Below the pieces are notes generated by a model. The model worked only from the letters and a program-made list of their open reading frames with translations. It was not told where the DNA came from and did no database searches. A DNA stretch of 64,000 nucleotides from Amoebophrya sp. A120. Lineage: Eukaryota > Sar > Dinophyceae > Syndiniales > Amoebophryaceae. Made by a program: the position numbers and the translations under genes. The first letter of the stretch is position 1; the number at the start of each line of letters is the position of its first letter. Below are positions 22,952-35,157 of this stretch, piece after piece. Where the stretch lies: NCBI GenBank assembly GCA_905178155.1, contig CAJINV010000006.1, forward strand, positions 1,489,876 to 1,553,875, read 5' to 3'.

Positions 22952-25445
22952 ATGCCCTCCGTCTCCTGGAAAACGAAAAACCGGCTCCGTCGGCACGGCG
23001 TGGTGAAAAACAACTACGCCTTTTCAGATGAAGAGGAAGTCGAAGTTGTTACCACGACGACAAAAACTTCTACCCAAGGACGACGAGGAGGAGGACGAGG
23101 AGACCCTAGAAGTCGCAGAGAGGGAGAGCAGGTGGGTCAAAAGCAGGTCGGGTCTTACTATGGCAAAAGTGCTAGAAACGCAACTTCGTCGCACAACAAG
23201 AAGGCCCACCAGAACAGCGACGGCATAACTTCTGGCTCCGAGCAGAGCTGCGATAGTTCGGAACAGGATGAGGATAGTATTAACTCCAGCGAGGAACACG
23301 AACTAGATGAAGCTGATGAATCTCCACTGCAAGATGACACATCCGCTTCCATCAACACGAAGATGCAAACCAAAGTGTGCATGTTTGAATTTAAGCAAAA
23401 CGACCCGAAGATGGACACAGGCATGAAAATCTGCCGGCTGGGCTTAGCCACCGCCCGGTCGGTTTCTGGTAACGGCGGTGGAGGAGGATCATCTTCTTCG
23501 GCGACCAGCTCCTCTTACCAGGGAATTGTCCTGTCCTCCGAAATATCAAATGCAAAAATCCCTCGACGTCTGGAAGGTTGGAGCTTGTGATGCTAACTTT
23601 GGACTCTACAAAAATCTGTATTGCATGATCAGCAACAGGAGTCTAGTTTGTGCTACGCGGGGCGGGCATTTGTCATGCGGAATAGGCATCAGGAGGTTTT
23701 CTAAAAATCTGTGATGCTAGGTCATGCATTACAGACATCCTGGGTCATGCAGAATATGCATGACAAACCCGGAAACATTCCAGACCCAGACACTTTTGCA
23801 TTTGATACGAAACCTCCGTCTGCATCTCCCCCAAAGACCGGGACATTATCGAAAAGTCCGGGATTGCGGGCATTAATTGCAGCTGGATATGAATTGCAAA
23901 AGCTTCGTACTAGTGTGAATTGCATTACAAATTTCCTCAGCATGAAAAATCGAATTTGTAATGCTGTTTGACCTTAGAAAAAAGATTTGTTATGCATAAC
24001 TGCAATTACTACGAGTGCGATTCTTTTGCAATGCATACTGAAACCGGTTAACCGAAATCCCGTTTCAGAAGTTGGGAAAACAAAAAAACCACAGAACCTT
24101 ACCCTATTTACTAGCCGCCAACGACACCAACTACGGGAAACCCTACAAACTCTCCACCGCCGAGGCGATTGCGGCCTGTCTGTGGGTGACGGGGTTCAAG
24201 AAAGATGCGGAGTTGATTCTTTCAAAATTTAAGTTCGGCGACCATTTTATCGATTTGAACCGGGAATTTCTGGAGCTCTACAGTTGCGGAGGTAATGGGG
24301 ATCGAAGCTGCGACAGCTCGGTCGTGCGAAAGTTGGAGAGAACGGTGATCGAGAACCGGGAGCGACAGAGGGCGGAACTGCGGCAAGGGGCCGTTGGGTA
24401 TGAGGACATTTACGGGGAGTTGGGGCTGAGTGACAGTGAAGATGATTGTTCTGATTGTAGCGAGGAGGAAGAGGAGGAGGATTCTGACTGCGATATTAAA
24501 AGTTGTGAAGATTCTGACTGCAGCGACGAAGAAGATCCGGAAGTCCAGTACCAGAAGCACCTGCGGAGCTTGCGCCGTGGACAACAACAACTACAGGGGT
24601 CCTCCTGTTCGGATGAAGAGGACCACGTGGAGGAAGACGCTTCACAGGAAAGAGTACGACGACGAGACAAGGACGATTCTGATTCCAACGCAGACGAAGA
24701 GGACATTCTAACTGGCGACAGTGAAGAAGATCAAGAAGAAGAAGATGAACCTGGTTGTGGCGGCAAAAACAAGTCGTCGACATCATTCACCCCCGCTGCA
24801 GTTCCAAAACTGAAAACGCTTTTCCAGGAGGATTTGGATCAAGATGTCAACACGAATTACAGTAAAAGTTGTGCCCCTACTTCCAGTGCTCGAGTGCGGT
24901 TTGACCGGAAGGATGTTGACGGAAAGAACATCAAGAAAGGAGCTCCCAGAGAACAACAGCAGCAGCTTCTTGCCGAAGCAGCAGGTGCTCCTGGCAACCG
25001 GCAGATAAGAGATATGTCTTCTGCAGAGGACAGCAGAAGTGGAACGAGCAGTAGTTCATCCGACTCCTCATTTCATCTAGCGACGCCGAGCAACGGCACT
25101 AGCGAGGAAGAAGATAATATCGAGGCATTGGAGCAAATCGACCCGTTTCAAGAGTTAGCGAGTCCTCGAGCAGCAGCTTCTCAACATTCTTTAACCACAA
25201 GAACTCCGGAACAGGTTGTAAAGAGCCATAGAAGCTGCAGTGGCCGCCAAGAGCGCGAACTACCTGTCACCACGGATCTGCGACGAGGAAGGAAAGGTGA
25301 GGGCGACGAGCTCGAGCACGACGAGGGCGAAGGTGCTGCAAATAAAGCAGCGAAAAACAAGAAGTCACCCAAGAATGCGCAAGGACAAGAACCCCGCCCG
25401 CCGGTTCAACATCTCAGGGAAACGCTCTTGCCTCGACTAGACTGA
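22952..25445 (+). CDS. TSR3: TSR3, 18S rRNA aminocarboxypropyltransferase
   Basis: Exons 22952-23543, 23813-23887 and 24043-25445 give 689 aa. TSR3 transfers the aminocarboxypropyl group from S-adenosylmethionine to the hypermodified pseudouridine of 18S rRNA during late 40S maturation. Family blocks in order: FKQNDPKMDTGMKICRLGLA (about residue 150), YQGIVLSSE, CISPKDRDIIEKSGIAGINC, then LPYLLAANDTNYGKPYKLS with AIAACLWVTG and DLNREFLELY. The middle block exists only after both introners are removed. The N-terminal 140 residues are acidic and low-complexity, and the C-terminal half is a long Glu/Asp/Ser-rich tail, an exaggerated version of the acidic tail of yeast TSR3. ATG 22952 gives a basic start, MPSVSWKTKNRLRRHG. 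Confidence 0.93.
23544..23807 (+). mobile_element. Introner, family B, forward
   Basis: Starts TATCAAATGCAAAAATC and ends TTTGCATTTGATA, flanked by CGAAA. Its left arm has mutated (CCCTCGACGTCTGGAAGG). Removal joins LSSE to TSVCISPKD. Confidence 0.93.
23888..24037 (+). mobile_element. Introner, family A, forward
   Basis: Starts TATGAATTGCAAAAG and ends TTTTGCAATGCATA. Flanks are CTGGA and CTGAA. Keeping the left copy gives INCSWNRLTEIPF, the TSR3 sequence; keeping the right copy would create a TGA stop. The left copy is therefore retained in the mRNA at least to its fourth base. Confidence 0.95.
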
Positions 25446-27127
25446 AGTACGTGATGAAGATTCTTCGCCATGATGTCGGGAAGAGTATTCGGAGAGCACC
25501 ACCACACTATAAATATTGATTTTTGGTGAAATATTAAGCGACAAGAACTACTACTACCGGGAGAGCAAATTGTAGCTCGACCAAAGGATGAAACTACTCT
25601 CAACATAACTTGGTACCACGGAGCAATGTTCTTGAACCATTTACTGAAAATTCTGCGACTGAAGAAGAGCTGCTGGGCCGGCTTGGGGCTCGAGGTCGAG
25701 CAGCAGTGTATGAAACCCATTCGGTCAACGGGGATGGCATGCATGTTGAGAGTTCACCGGATGGTAGTTCCCGTTGCAAATAGACTCGTTCACTGCAGTA
25801 AGCAAGAAGAGCTTCTTACACGAGTCGGCATGGAGGTCCGGACTGAGAAATAAAGATTTAGAATGGCAAGAGAACCGCGTAGTTCTTGCAGCTGCTTTTC
25901 ATGTAGTGAAATGTGTGCGTCTTCCGCTTCTTTCCATCGTCGGATCGTGCATCTTAACTCCCTTCATACGTCGGTATTTCTCGTCGTGCACTATCGCGGT
26001 AAGAAGTAGCTCGGTTATTTCCGCCTCGTTGTGCACATGGTTTCTCGGCAACAACTCGTTCTTCGTCCATCGAACAGGCAGAAGCTGCATCTCCATCGTT
26101 CAAAAGCTCGGTGTCGTGGCTTTGCTCCGCTCACTTTACGAAAACCAGTGGTCCCGTCGGTTGCTGAACTTGTAGCTGCTGCTCGTACAACTGCGTACTT
26201 GATTCCTTACGAGAAATTTATTTTTCGTCCGTTGGTACCCAATCGTACGGTTTGATTTTCGTTTTCAAGAACTCTTGCTCGTTGACAGTACCGTTGCATG
26301 ATCTTCCATGCGGCTGCTGACCGACACAGCAGCTGGCCGACAAGCTACAAAATTTACTCCCGCTTCGTATCATGTCGTCCACTCATCCTATATCAATGCA
26401 GGAGCTGGCATGGTGCAACGATATTGACACGACATATCCTTGCGCTGTACCAGTATCAGTTAAGTGTAATACTTCCCAATAAAAATAGCTCCCCACTCTT
26501 CATCTGCTCTTCAACACCTCGAGCTACTTCTGCTTCATTAAAAAATCAAAAGTCGACCCACGGAAACGAAAAGTAGACAGCACAGTTTTCAGAGTAGTTT
26601 TTGACTTCAGTTTTTTGAGCGTGAGCATTCTCGTGATTCACAAAAACAACATTCCCAGAGAAGATGGAGGCTGCTGCAGGCGGAAGGGCGAGCGTGAAGA
26701 GAAACTCGCGAAACACGTCTCCACATGGGGCGGGAGGCGGACGGAAGAGCCAGGCAATTTACGATGCCGGAAGCAAAAAAGGCTGCTGCGGCTCCTTATG
26801 CGTTGCAAAGAAATGATTTTTATCTCATCCGGGTGAACTGCAAGAAGGTGTATGAAATAAAGTGCACACTTCTAGTCTTGCTGATAGATTGTGATTGCGT
26901 ACTTCTACTACAGGAGAATGAAAATCTACACTCACCGGGTCATAACTTTGACCAAGAAAATGAAAAGCAAAACATGCCTTCCCGTGAAGTGGAGCCGGCG
27001 ATTACATCTGGGCATTCCGATTACTGTTATTCTGCTTAAGGACTCTTAAATAGTAATAGACCCTGCATATTAGCTGCACCACTCAAATGAAATCTGCATC
27101 TGAATCTATCCTCTCCAGTCGCTCGAG
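25446..27127. other. Spacer after TSR3
   Basis: About 1.7 kb without a supported gene. I see no element, GC island or long repeat. ATATTAGCTGCACCA at 27068-27082 resembles TTTTAGCTGCACCA upstream of HID1 (6882-6895), but two copies are too few to call a signal. Confidence 0.45.
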
Positions 27128-28342
27128 ATGAAATCATTTCTCCCTCTGCCTCCATACCCATGTTGTGGTTGCAACTGCGGGCTGTGGAGTTTCCTGCAGC
27201 TCTCAATCGCATTGTTCCTCACCAAAGACGTGTACCAGATGATCGAGGCGATGGCCTACTGCCGATCGAATCCGGAGCTGTGCGTGAATTTCGAGACCCT
27301 AGAGTTTGCCGCCGCTATCGTGTGTCTCCTGGCCCTGGTGTGCAGCATCGCCATGTTTTTCTTAAATTCCTTCTGCGGCGACTCCAAATGCGGTTTTCTC
27401 TTCATTTTCTTCTGCATGATGCTCATTATGCTGTTCGACGCCATTTTTTATCGAATGCAAAAAAGTCTGGGTCTGGAAGGATGCAAGGTTTGTCGTGCAG
27501 GTTTTCCATGACCCATGAGGTCTAGCATGTAGGACATAGCATGACAGATTCTGTGAGAGTTCCATTATGCCTATCCTGCATGAGAAACTGCCTCTCGATT
27601 AGGTCAAAAGTCGACAGTTTTTGGTATGCATGCAACACAGATTTTTACATCATTCGGATTTAGCATGACAAGTTGCTTTGTTCCAGACCCAGACACTTTT
27701 GCATTTGATATTTTCCTCGGATCCAAGCGGTGGCACGGCCCAAGCTTATCCTGTGCAAATATGTCTGCGTCTGGGTCTGGAAGTTTGTGGTGCTAAAGTG
27801 TGCATGATGAAAAAACTTTCTCATGCAGGAAAGCATGACAAGTTTGAACAACCCTTTATCATACGAATCCCGCATGAGAAACTGCGTTTTTGTATGACGT
27901 GAGAGGCTGCCGCTGCCACTTTTGTTGGTCTCGCAATACAGATTTCACAGGAATGCAAGACCAGCATTACAAGTTCCAACTTTCCAGACCCAGACATGTT
28001 TGCATTTGATAAAGCTACGGTGGCGACAACGATAGCATAAAGTACCTGAACGACATACGACTCTGGACGGGGGTGCCATATCCTTTGCAAAAGTATCGTA
28101 CTCCTAGTAGTAATTGCTATCAGGCATGACAAATATCTCTTCTTTAGGTGAATCAGCATGACAAATTCAATTTTTCGCTATGGAAAAATTTGTGATGCAA
28201 TAGCAATTTATACGAGTACGATACTTTTGCAGTTCATATGCCAGGCGGGTTGTTGATAAGCTTTTTGGGTCTGTACTACGGGGGCGCCACGCAGGACCCC
28301 CCAGCAGTAATGAAACACTGCCCGTGGGACGAGAGAGTTTGA
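27128..28342 (+). CDS. Four-helix membrane protein, family member 1
   Basis: Exons 27128-27447, 27715-27746, 28017-28078 and 28244-28342 give 170 aa. Not a family I recognise. It has a Cys-rich start (CCGCNCG), four hydrophobic segments (near residues 20-40, 61-81, 88-108 and 129-142), a conserved loop LGSKRWHGPSYG, and a C-terminus ending PWDERV. The genes at 32507 and 35158 share the same plan: Cys cluster, four helices, conserved loop, and a terminal PW-acidic tail. They form a local gene family. All three of its introners fall where the homologous part of the third member has none. Confidence 0.82.
27448..27709 (+). mobile_element. Introner, family B, reverse
   Basis: Starts TTATCGAATGCAAAAAAG, ends TTTTGCATTTGAT, flanked by ATTTT (boundary ambiguous by one base). 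Removal joins DAIF to LGSKRW. Its interior is the reverse complement of the element at 10965. Confidence 0.88.
27747..28011 (+). mobile_element. Introner, family B, reverse
   Basis: Starts TATCCTGTGCAAATATG and ends GTTTGCATTTGATA, flanked by AAGCT. Removal joins HGPS to YGGDND. The exon between it and the previous element is 32 nt. Confidence 0.9.
28079..28238 (+). mobile_element. Introner, family A, reverse
   Basis: Starts TATCCTTTGCAAAAGTATCG and ends TTTTGCAGTTCATA, flanked by TGCCA. Removal joins TGVP to GGLLISF. Confidence 0.92.
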
Positions 28343-28559
28343 GGTGCTGGGAGTTGATGTTGGCACGAGCCCAAATAAGCAGCATTCCAAGCGAAACACC
28401 TACCATTTTTTCACCTGCAACAAGTGCAACGGCTTGGATTCCCATCGTGATTTGGTTAGTAGGTGGATCCCTTCGGAACGCAGAAAATAGAAGAAAGGGA
28501 TAGCATAAGAGGCGTCTTTGGTGTGTGTGTGTTGTGTAAAGTGTGGAGGAAGTTGGTTT

Positions 28560-28836
28560 CCTTGCTTGAATTGCGAAACGCGAAAAGCGAAAAAAATACA
28601 AAGCCGATCCATAACAGAACTCACACAGTAAGCAAAGAAAAGGGGGAGGCGGCTCCAGAAATGCGAAACACGAAAAACGAAAAGAGCCCCAAGACAATGA
28701 ATATAGTAGGCAGAGAAAAAGCGGAAGCGGCCCACGAAAAGCGAAGCGCGAAGAAAACGACCGGGGAAATAATCAGCAGAAGAGGTAGAGAGAAGCGAAG
28801 GCCGACCCCGAAATGCGAAACGCGAAAAGCGAGCCC
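28560..28836. repeat. Left arm of island 4: about four degenerate ~75-bp units
   Basis: Units begin with ATGCGAAACGCGAAAAGCG-like sequence and continue into GGCGGCTCC/GAAGCGGCC-like sequence; starts lie near 28565, 28660, 28737 and 28817. They are the reverse complement of the units at 30540-30915. Confidence 0.8.
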
Positions 28837-28879
28837 AGCCGTTTGGCTTTGTTCTGCCTTTTTTTTCATCACAACGAAC

Positions 28880-30400
28880 CCCCCTCCTTGCTTTGAATGG
28901 TATGCACACAGCCCCGCGCGTTTTTTTTCAATAGCGACGCGAGCGATCTTGGCGAAGCTCCGCACTTCATACGTTGCGCAGCTATTTTGCAAAGGAAAGC
29001 AAAAGGGAAGGCGTCCAATTCGTGGAGGCCCGGGCCCCGAGGGCGTTTTTGCTTGCTCGGTCTCAATATTGTCGCGAGGGATGTTGCCCGCCCGTGCGCC
29101 CGCAACAGATCGACGCGGCCCCCGCCCGCGAGGGGCTGCGCCGTCATCAGCAGAGCCAGTCTAGCAACATAACGCAAGCTAACAACTAACAAGCGCCGGG
29201 CCGGCGCGATCTTCGACAGGATACACCGAAAGGGCGCGCACGCTACAAACATGCCGCGCGCACTACAAGCGCGCGCATACGGGGGGTCTGGGGCGCCCGG
29301 GGGCCGGTGCAGCGCATTTCTCCAGGGTGGCGCCGCGCGCCCATGTGGGGGGCGGGCCCCACATCCGGCCGGGGCAGATCGGCGGCTGGATGGCAGCGAG
29401 CCCCACTCGGCAAACCCAGGCTGGCCAGTGCGGACCGCCGGCGCGACCGCGAGCGCTTTCAGGGGCCGCATTTTGCTCCGCGGGCGGATTCTCGCTGAGA
29501 GAAGGGCTAGGCCTGTTGCCATGGGCAAAACCTTTGCAACGCCATCGCTTTCCAGCTCGATGGCGCTCAGGGATTTGCGTTGCATTTTTCTACCGATGAG
29601 GGGCCTGCGCTTTTTTCTTCGAACCACGAGAGGGCTTTCGCTTCAGTAATCCGCCTGCGCTTTTGGATGGTTGGGCTTGCTGCGGTGAACAGGGTCGCCT
29701 CCTTCTCGTCATTAATTTTTTGCGCGCAATGAATCGCGTGGGTTTGTTTGCATTTGCTTCCATTGGTGGAGAAAAGTGCGCGCGCTTTCATTCTCGAGCC
29801 ACGAGCGAGCTGCCAGCCTGATTTACTTCGCCGGCGCTCTTAGGTGGAATCTGTTGCGATGGCCCTGGTCTCCTCGCGAAACCCTCGCAACTTTGTGCTG
29901 CCGCCCGCGCCTCGAACACGGTGGGGGCGGGGCTTGGCGCCGGCGGCCCTCAGGGGCGGGCGCCCATCGCTGCGCCCTGCTACATTGGTGCGCCCGCCGG
30001 GAAGTTTCTCGCGATATTCATTTCGCCACACACACACACAAACAGAAGCGCCCCCACGCGAATGCCCAGCGTTTTCGTTTCGGGCCTACGCAACAGGGCG
30101 CCAGCCCCGCCCTAGGCTGCGGCTGGTGCGACCGACCAAGGGCCCGCCGCGCCATTTGGCGCGGCATGGGCCAAGCGCTGCGACTGGGATCCATGCCTCC
30201 GCTTTCCGCGCGCCCCCCGCCCCGGCCTCTCGCCCGGCCAAAACAAAGACAGGCGGGCGGGACGGTGGTCCACGTCGATCTGTTGTGCTTGGGCGCACGG
30301 GCGAGCCGCGTGCCTAGCGACAACGCCAAGACCAAGAGCCAACCCCCCCGGGTCCCCGGCCTCCTAGAACTGGACGCGCCCCCATGCGCATACAAACTAT
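28880..30400. other. GC-rich island 4 core
   Basis: Strongly GC-rich core between two inverted repeat arms. A CA repeat lies at 30029-30042. Open frames are numerous on both strands and low in complexity; no coding claim is made. Confidence 0.65.
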
Positions 30401-30539
30401 AAGTAGCCCCGCAGGATATTAAGTGTGGGGATCGTGGATATCGCTAGTGCGGAAGGGAAGGAGAGACAACGTCGGAGGCGGCGCCGAGCGTCGCCAATGT
30501 CTCTACTTAGTAAGAGGCGAAGGGCCTGCCTTCTTTCCT

Positions 30540-30915
30540 CACCGCTTTTCGCGGGCGCTTCGTGTTGCTTTCTCTCTTCTTACTCTACTCATTATCAGGG
30601 AGCCCACCCCGGTCGCTTTGTTGTTTTTCGCGCTTCGCATTTCGGAGGCGCTTCCGCTGTCTCTCTTCCTGCCCTACTGAGTAGCCACGGCCCCCCTTTT
30701 GGCTTTTCGCGTTTCGCATTTCGGAGGCGCTTCCGCTCTCTCTCTTCCTACTCTATTAATTGCCCACGGCCCCCCTTTGGTTTTTCGCTTTTCGCGTTTC
30801 GCATTTCGGAGGCGCTTCCGTTGTCTCTCTCTTCTTACTCTCCGAGTTCTCTATTGCCTTACTTTGGTTTTTCGATCGCTTTTCGCGTTTCGCATTTCGG
30901 AAGCGCTTCCGCTCT
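30540..30915. repeat. Right arm of island 4: about five ~75-bp units
   Basis: Each unit contains TTTTCGCGTTTCGCATTTCG, then GAGGCGCTTCCGCT, a CT-rich tract, and GCCCACGGCCCCCCTTT in the better copies. Units are inverted relative to the left arm at 28560-28836. Confidence 0.88.
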
Positions 30916-32506
30916 CTCTATAGTTAACTGGACAGATCTGCGATCTCTTTTAGGAAATTAGGTGAATCACGGTGGTGCTCTGCTTATTTGGGCCCCTCCC
31001 TTGATGTTGTGAGTTTTTATATATCAGAACAGATAGAGATACCTTTTTTTATTTACACCGGAGCTCTTGATGTTGGAGACAGGACTGCTCGCAAAAAGAT
31101 GAATTTGTGCGCCAGTACTTCTTCATCTTCTATCCATGCTCTAGTATGAATATGATCAGAGACATTTTTAAAGAACAACGGCTTGCCTCACCAGCAGTGC
31201 CTGGCGTTTGAACCTACCGCTTTACAGGTAACTGCTTGGTAGATGTAGCTGCTGTTGAACTATAGAAACAGAGACCAAATATTAACGCAAATGACACGAC
31301 GACCGTGGCACTTCGTATTTTAGAACCTAATCTGACGGGGGATCACGCGTCGTGAAGTAGACGAGATTTATATATTATGTTTTGACCCTGCGAACTGAGA
31401 GAATCTGAATCAGAATCCCACTTTCAGTGTCGTGTTTCATGACGTTATGCGCTAGAATAGAGCTCTCCCCGAGCACCAAGCGAAGCAGTTTTTGTTTTTC
31501 CATGATCGTATGAAAACTTCACCAAAAGGCGAATCAATAAAGGAAGAGGGAGACCTCTCTATCTTCAAGAAAATCCGTCAGGAAAAAATCGAGCCTCTTC
31601 TTGATTCATCAGAGCAAAGAGGATTCGTGGTTGCAAGCGAAAATGTCTTTTCGAGATGTCCGGTCGGACAAGAAAATTCAAATTTCTTTTCAAAAATAAA
31701 GTCGGTCGAGCACTAACATCGTTATTTCCGCCCCTTGCTTGGTGCAAAGTTTCTAAGTACTTCGATTTGTAATTGTAAACCGTTCGCCTGAAGAATTTTG
31801 TTAGTTTTATTTCTCAATAAGGTCGTGCCGCGGCATTCGTTAAGGTTGAAGCTGTTGCAGGTCGGTGACTCACCTCCTATAATCCTAGTTTCGTCTATCC
31901 TTTACTGGCCCTGCTCGTGAAATTGGTTCCGTTGGCCCTCTTTCGTTGTCGTATCTCGTTTCGGTCTATAATTTGCTTGTTCCCGCAGCAAAACTGGCAT
32001 CGCGCATGGAATAAATGTCGGTCACTCCTTGTTGATCTCCTGGCTCCGTTATTTTCGTGAAATTTTCGCCGTTCGTGAAGTTGTGTTTGCCAATGTTTTT
32101 CTCGTCGTTTCCGTCAGTTTCAACACCAAGGTCGTTCGTTTCGTGGTCTGGAAAGACTTATCTACAGTAGATGAGTCTTGAACGTAAATCAGTATCCACA
32201 CCTCTTCCAGCGCCAAAAGCAAACTCCGATTACACGACCACCCCCCGAAGTTCTTCATCGCACCCATTTCCACAAACCCTTTTTTTTCCAAAATAGGAGT
32301 CAAGCGATATTTATAGCAAAAGCAATTCGCTTGGTGTAAGTAAGTACAAGGACGACCCGTGGTGGAAAGGAAATGCATATGCAGTTAATACTGCAGCACC
32401 ACAACATTGTTTCAGCCTCTGAGAATTACCCCGTTGAAGAAAAGTAATTACAAGGAGAATCCACCTCGGAGAAGCACCGTCAACGACACGAAAAAAACCA
32501 ACAAAA

Positions 32507-33838
32507 ATGGCCTGCAATTGCAACTGCGGCTGGGTCCACTTTGCGATGTTCTGGTCGGCGTGTTTCATGCTACAGCGCTTTATCCTAATGGCGATGGACA
32601 CCAGCGACCAGGCGAAGTCTATGCGCGGCGAGGTGCTCACAGTGAGGATCATCGCCATGCTCTGCATGGCCGTGGTGGTCGTGCTGCAGATGCTCACGGT
32701 GTTCTGTAACAAAAACGGGAAGTGGGGCCTCTACACGTGCATCGCCTGCCTCTATCAGAAAGAAAAATCCCCCCTCGTCCCCGTATCGATGACGCAAAAA
32801 TTTGTGATGCTATATTCGAGTACACAAACCGATTTTTCATGCTAGGAGGGCAAGAGCCGAAGCTGTGGCCTCCTTTGCAGGCATATATTGTCATGCTGTT
32901 TCCCACTTCTAGCTGCCTCCTGTCATGCTGAAGACGCAATTGTTTACTCCCACGCCAACCAGCACTACAGTGTCTACATCTTTTCCCTTCTAGCATGATA
33001 AAGCTGATTTGTGGCCACAAATCTGCATCACAGATTTCCGCTTTGATGATATGGGGAGGGGGGATTTTTCTTCTTGATAGCCTCGCCGGAGTGTTCATAC
33101 TGGATGGTTTGATTGCTCGGACAGTTGACAGCGGTTTGGGCGTATCGCAAGAAAAAACCGTTTCAATGTGAACTTGTGATGCATAGAATGGAAGACAGAA
33201 CTATTTGTCTTGCCACACCTGCAAGACCTCGACTCTTTAGCGGTGTTTTCCCTTTGGAAGCGCGCATGGCAAATTTTCTGTGTCATGTGTAACACACTTG
33301 TGATGCAGATCTTGCAAGATCATCACAGTGAAACAGTTTTTTCGTGGGATAAGGCGATTACGTTGTCGGACCGCACCAGGACTTGACAAATGTGAAGACC
33401 TACTTCTTCGTTCTCACGTACTGGCCCGGAAACCTGCTGGTGACCTTGTTATGTACTGCAAATTTCGCTTGGGTCTGGATCTGGAAATACAAGTATATGC
33501 TCTACTTCGTCACTCACAAAAAAAATATAATTTGTGATGCGTGAGTTGGTACAACTACAAGTACAAAGGCTGGTTATGTTGGGGCACCTTTAGTAGACAT
33601 CACGTTCACGAGGATTTCTCATCCCAAATAAGCATGGCAAAGCCCATGATCCCGCAAAACCTGTGAAGATGCTGGGCTATGGCTTCTAAGTAAAACCCGC
33701 ATGACAAACTTCTGCACGACTGTTCAAGCCTGCTGACCCAGAGATGTTCTTTGCAGTGGATACGTGTTAGCCCTGTACTACGACGGTGGCGATTTGAAAC
33801 CGCGAACGAACGCCGACTGGCCTTGGGAAGGGGTTTAG
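32507..33838 (+). CDS. Four-helix membrane protein, family member 2
   Basis: Exons 32507-32752, 33085-33142, 33357-33449 and 33768-33838 give 155 aa. It starts MACNCNCGW, has four hydrophobic segments (FAMFWSACFMLQRFIL, IIAMLCMAVVVVLQML, IACLAGVFILDGLIA, NLLVTLLALYYDGG) and ends ADWPWEGV. This matches the plan of the proteins at 27128 and 35158, with little sequence identity outside the Cys start, the ALYYDGG/GLYYGG segment and the PW tail. Unknown function. Its three introners come from three families (E, F, B) and none is at a position used by its paralogues. Confidence 0.8.
32753..33079 (+). mobile_element. Introner, family E
   Basis: Starts TATCAGAAAGAAAAATCC and ends GGGGGGATTTTTCTTC then TTGATA, flanked by GCCTC. 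Removal joins IACL to AGVFIL. Confidence 0.92.
33143..33351 (+). mobile_element. Introner, family F (single copy)
   Basis: Starts TATCGCAAGAAAAAACCG and ends CAGTTTTTTCGTGGGATA. Flanks GGGCG and AGGCG differ by one base. Removal joins SGLG to DYVVGP. Contains TTGTGATGC motifs. Confidence 0.85.
33450..33762 (+). mobile_element. Introner, family B, diverged
   Basis: Starts TATGTACTGCAAATTTCG with GGGTCTGGATCTGG, ends TTCTTTGCAGTGGATA. Flanks CTTGT and CGTGT differ by one base. Removal joins LVTL to LALYYDG. At 313 bp it is the longest B copy. Confidence 0.8.
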
Positions 33839-35157
33839 ATGAAGGACAAGGATTTTCAAATGTCTATATGATTTTTTTCGGCGACACTCACACTACCCAC
33901 CAGTGAAATGTAGAACTATCGAAAAGAAAGAAGATGTTTGCTATTGCTCCCCGCAAAATGAAGATCGCACATGTACAATACCACAACGAACTATGTATAG
34001 CGTGATCAACGCGACGCGCTACTATACCGTCACAAGTTCTGAGCTCGTTGCGCGACGAATTTGAAATTTCAAACGTACAGCGAGCGCAAATACAGATACC
34101 ACCCCAACATCCGCACAGAGACAGAATTTTATGTACGGAATATAAAAGACAGAATTTTAACACCAACGCGCCAAACTCGGAATACCAATCCACTTCTTCT
34201 CTTGCCAGCAGTACAAGTGTGGCGATACGACCACTTCCGCCCTCTTCTTTTTGTTGTGACGCTTCCAGTCGTCCAGCGCCCGTCTGGGTTTCGGTTTTAC
34301 TTGTAAGTGCATCTTCAAAATCGGTTTTACTTGTAAGTAAGTGCTCATCCTACGTACCTCGCGCTGCAAGAAATAATCGTGCGACCTATTTTCACAACAG
34401 CACACGACTAAGTAGAACCGCAAGCGATTGCTGTCTTCGCACGTAGTTGTGCCTGCATTGCCGGCACCACGACCACAGGTTGATGCAAAAATATTTTTCA
34501 CCAATCGTCCCGCGTGTTTTTCCTTTTCGTTCGTGATGTTGCAAAAGCCTGACAGTTGCGGTGATGTTGCACAAACCTGGTATAAACTCTGAATCTTTTG
34601 TCCTTTTCGTCGTGCTACTTTATCAGTAGAACCAACAGGAAATTTGCAAATCTAATCGGTTTTCGTTCACAAAAACCTCGTGTTTCGTTCACAAGAAAAA
34701 GAGCCTCGTGACTCACTTGTTTTTATCGGACCAGTTTCAGGAGTAAGCATACGCACCGCGAAATCACTTACTATTTTATACAGAGAAAATAATTGCAATT
34801 TGAATTTTCGCCCCAATATAGCGTAAGACACCTCCTCATCGTCCCTCTTCGTGTAAGTAGTAGTTTAACGCCTACTGATCTTCATTACATTACACGACTT
34901 TAGAAATAGAAAGGAAAAAACTCATGGCTTCATTCGAAATACGCCAGCGCTGCAAAGGACCAGGCGCTGAGAAAAAAAAACGGCGCACGTGAGCTGTACT
35001 ACACAGTTCTTCGGATTTTCTTTCCTAATTGTATGTAGATTCATATTCATTTTCGACCATTCTCGTGGACCGTGAGACGAAGCGAGTTTGGGACGAAAAA
35101 TAATTCTTGTTCCCACTCTTTCAAAAGCAAGCGTCCCGGCTACACGGCCTATAGAAA
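33839..35157. other. Spacer between four-helix members 2 and 3
   Basis: No supported gene. A short duplication of TCGGTTTTACTTGTAAGT occurs near 34291 and 34321. A/T runs increase towards 34920. Nothing else seen. Confidence 0.5.

Larger units (their letters stand above)
28343..32506. other. Long intergenic region with GC-rich island 4
   Basis: Contains the composite structure 28560-30920 described separately. From about 30960 to 32506 the DNA is AT-richer and shows only short open frames (for example 31492-31716) without recognisable content. No RNA gene recognised. Confidence 0.5.

Noticed and set aside
30425-30961. 178-codon open frame with RRRFRSLSSYS repeats
   Set aside because: It only reflects the ~75-bp DNA repeat of the right arm of island 4; unit changes do not preserve the reading frame.
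31492-31716. 74-codon open frame in the long spacer
   Set aside because: No homology, no introner and no neighbour support; length is within chance.
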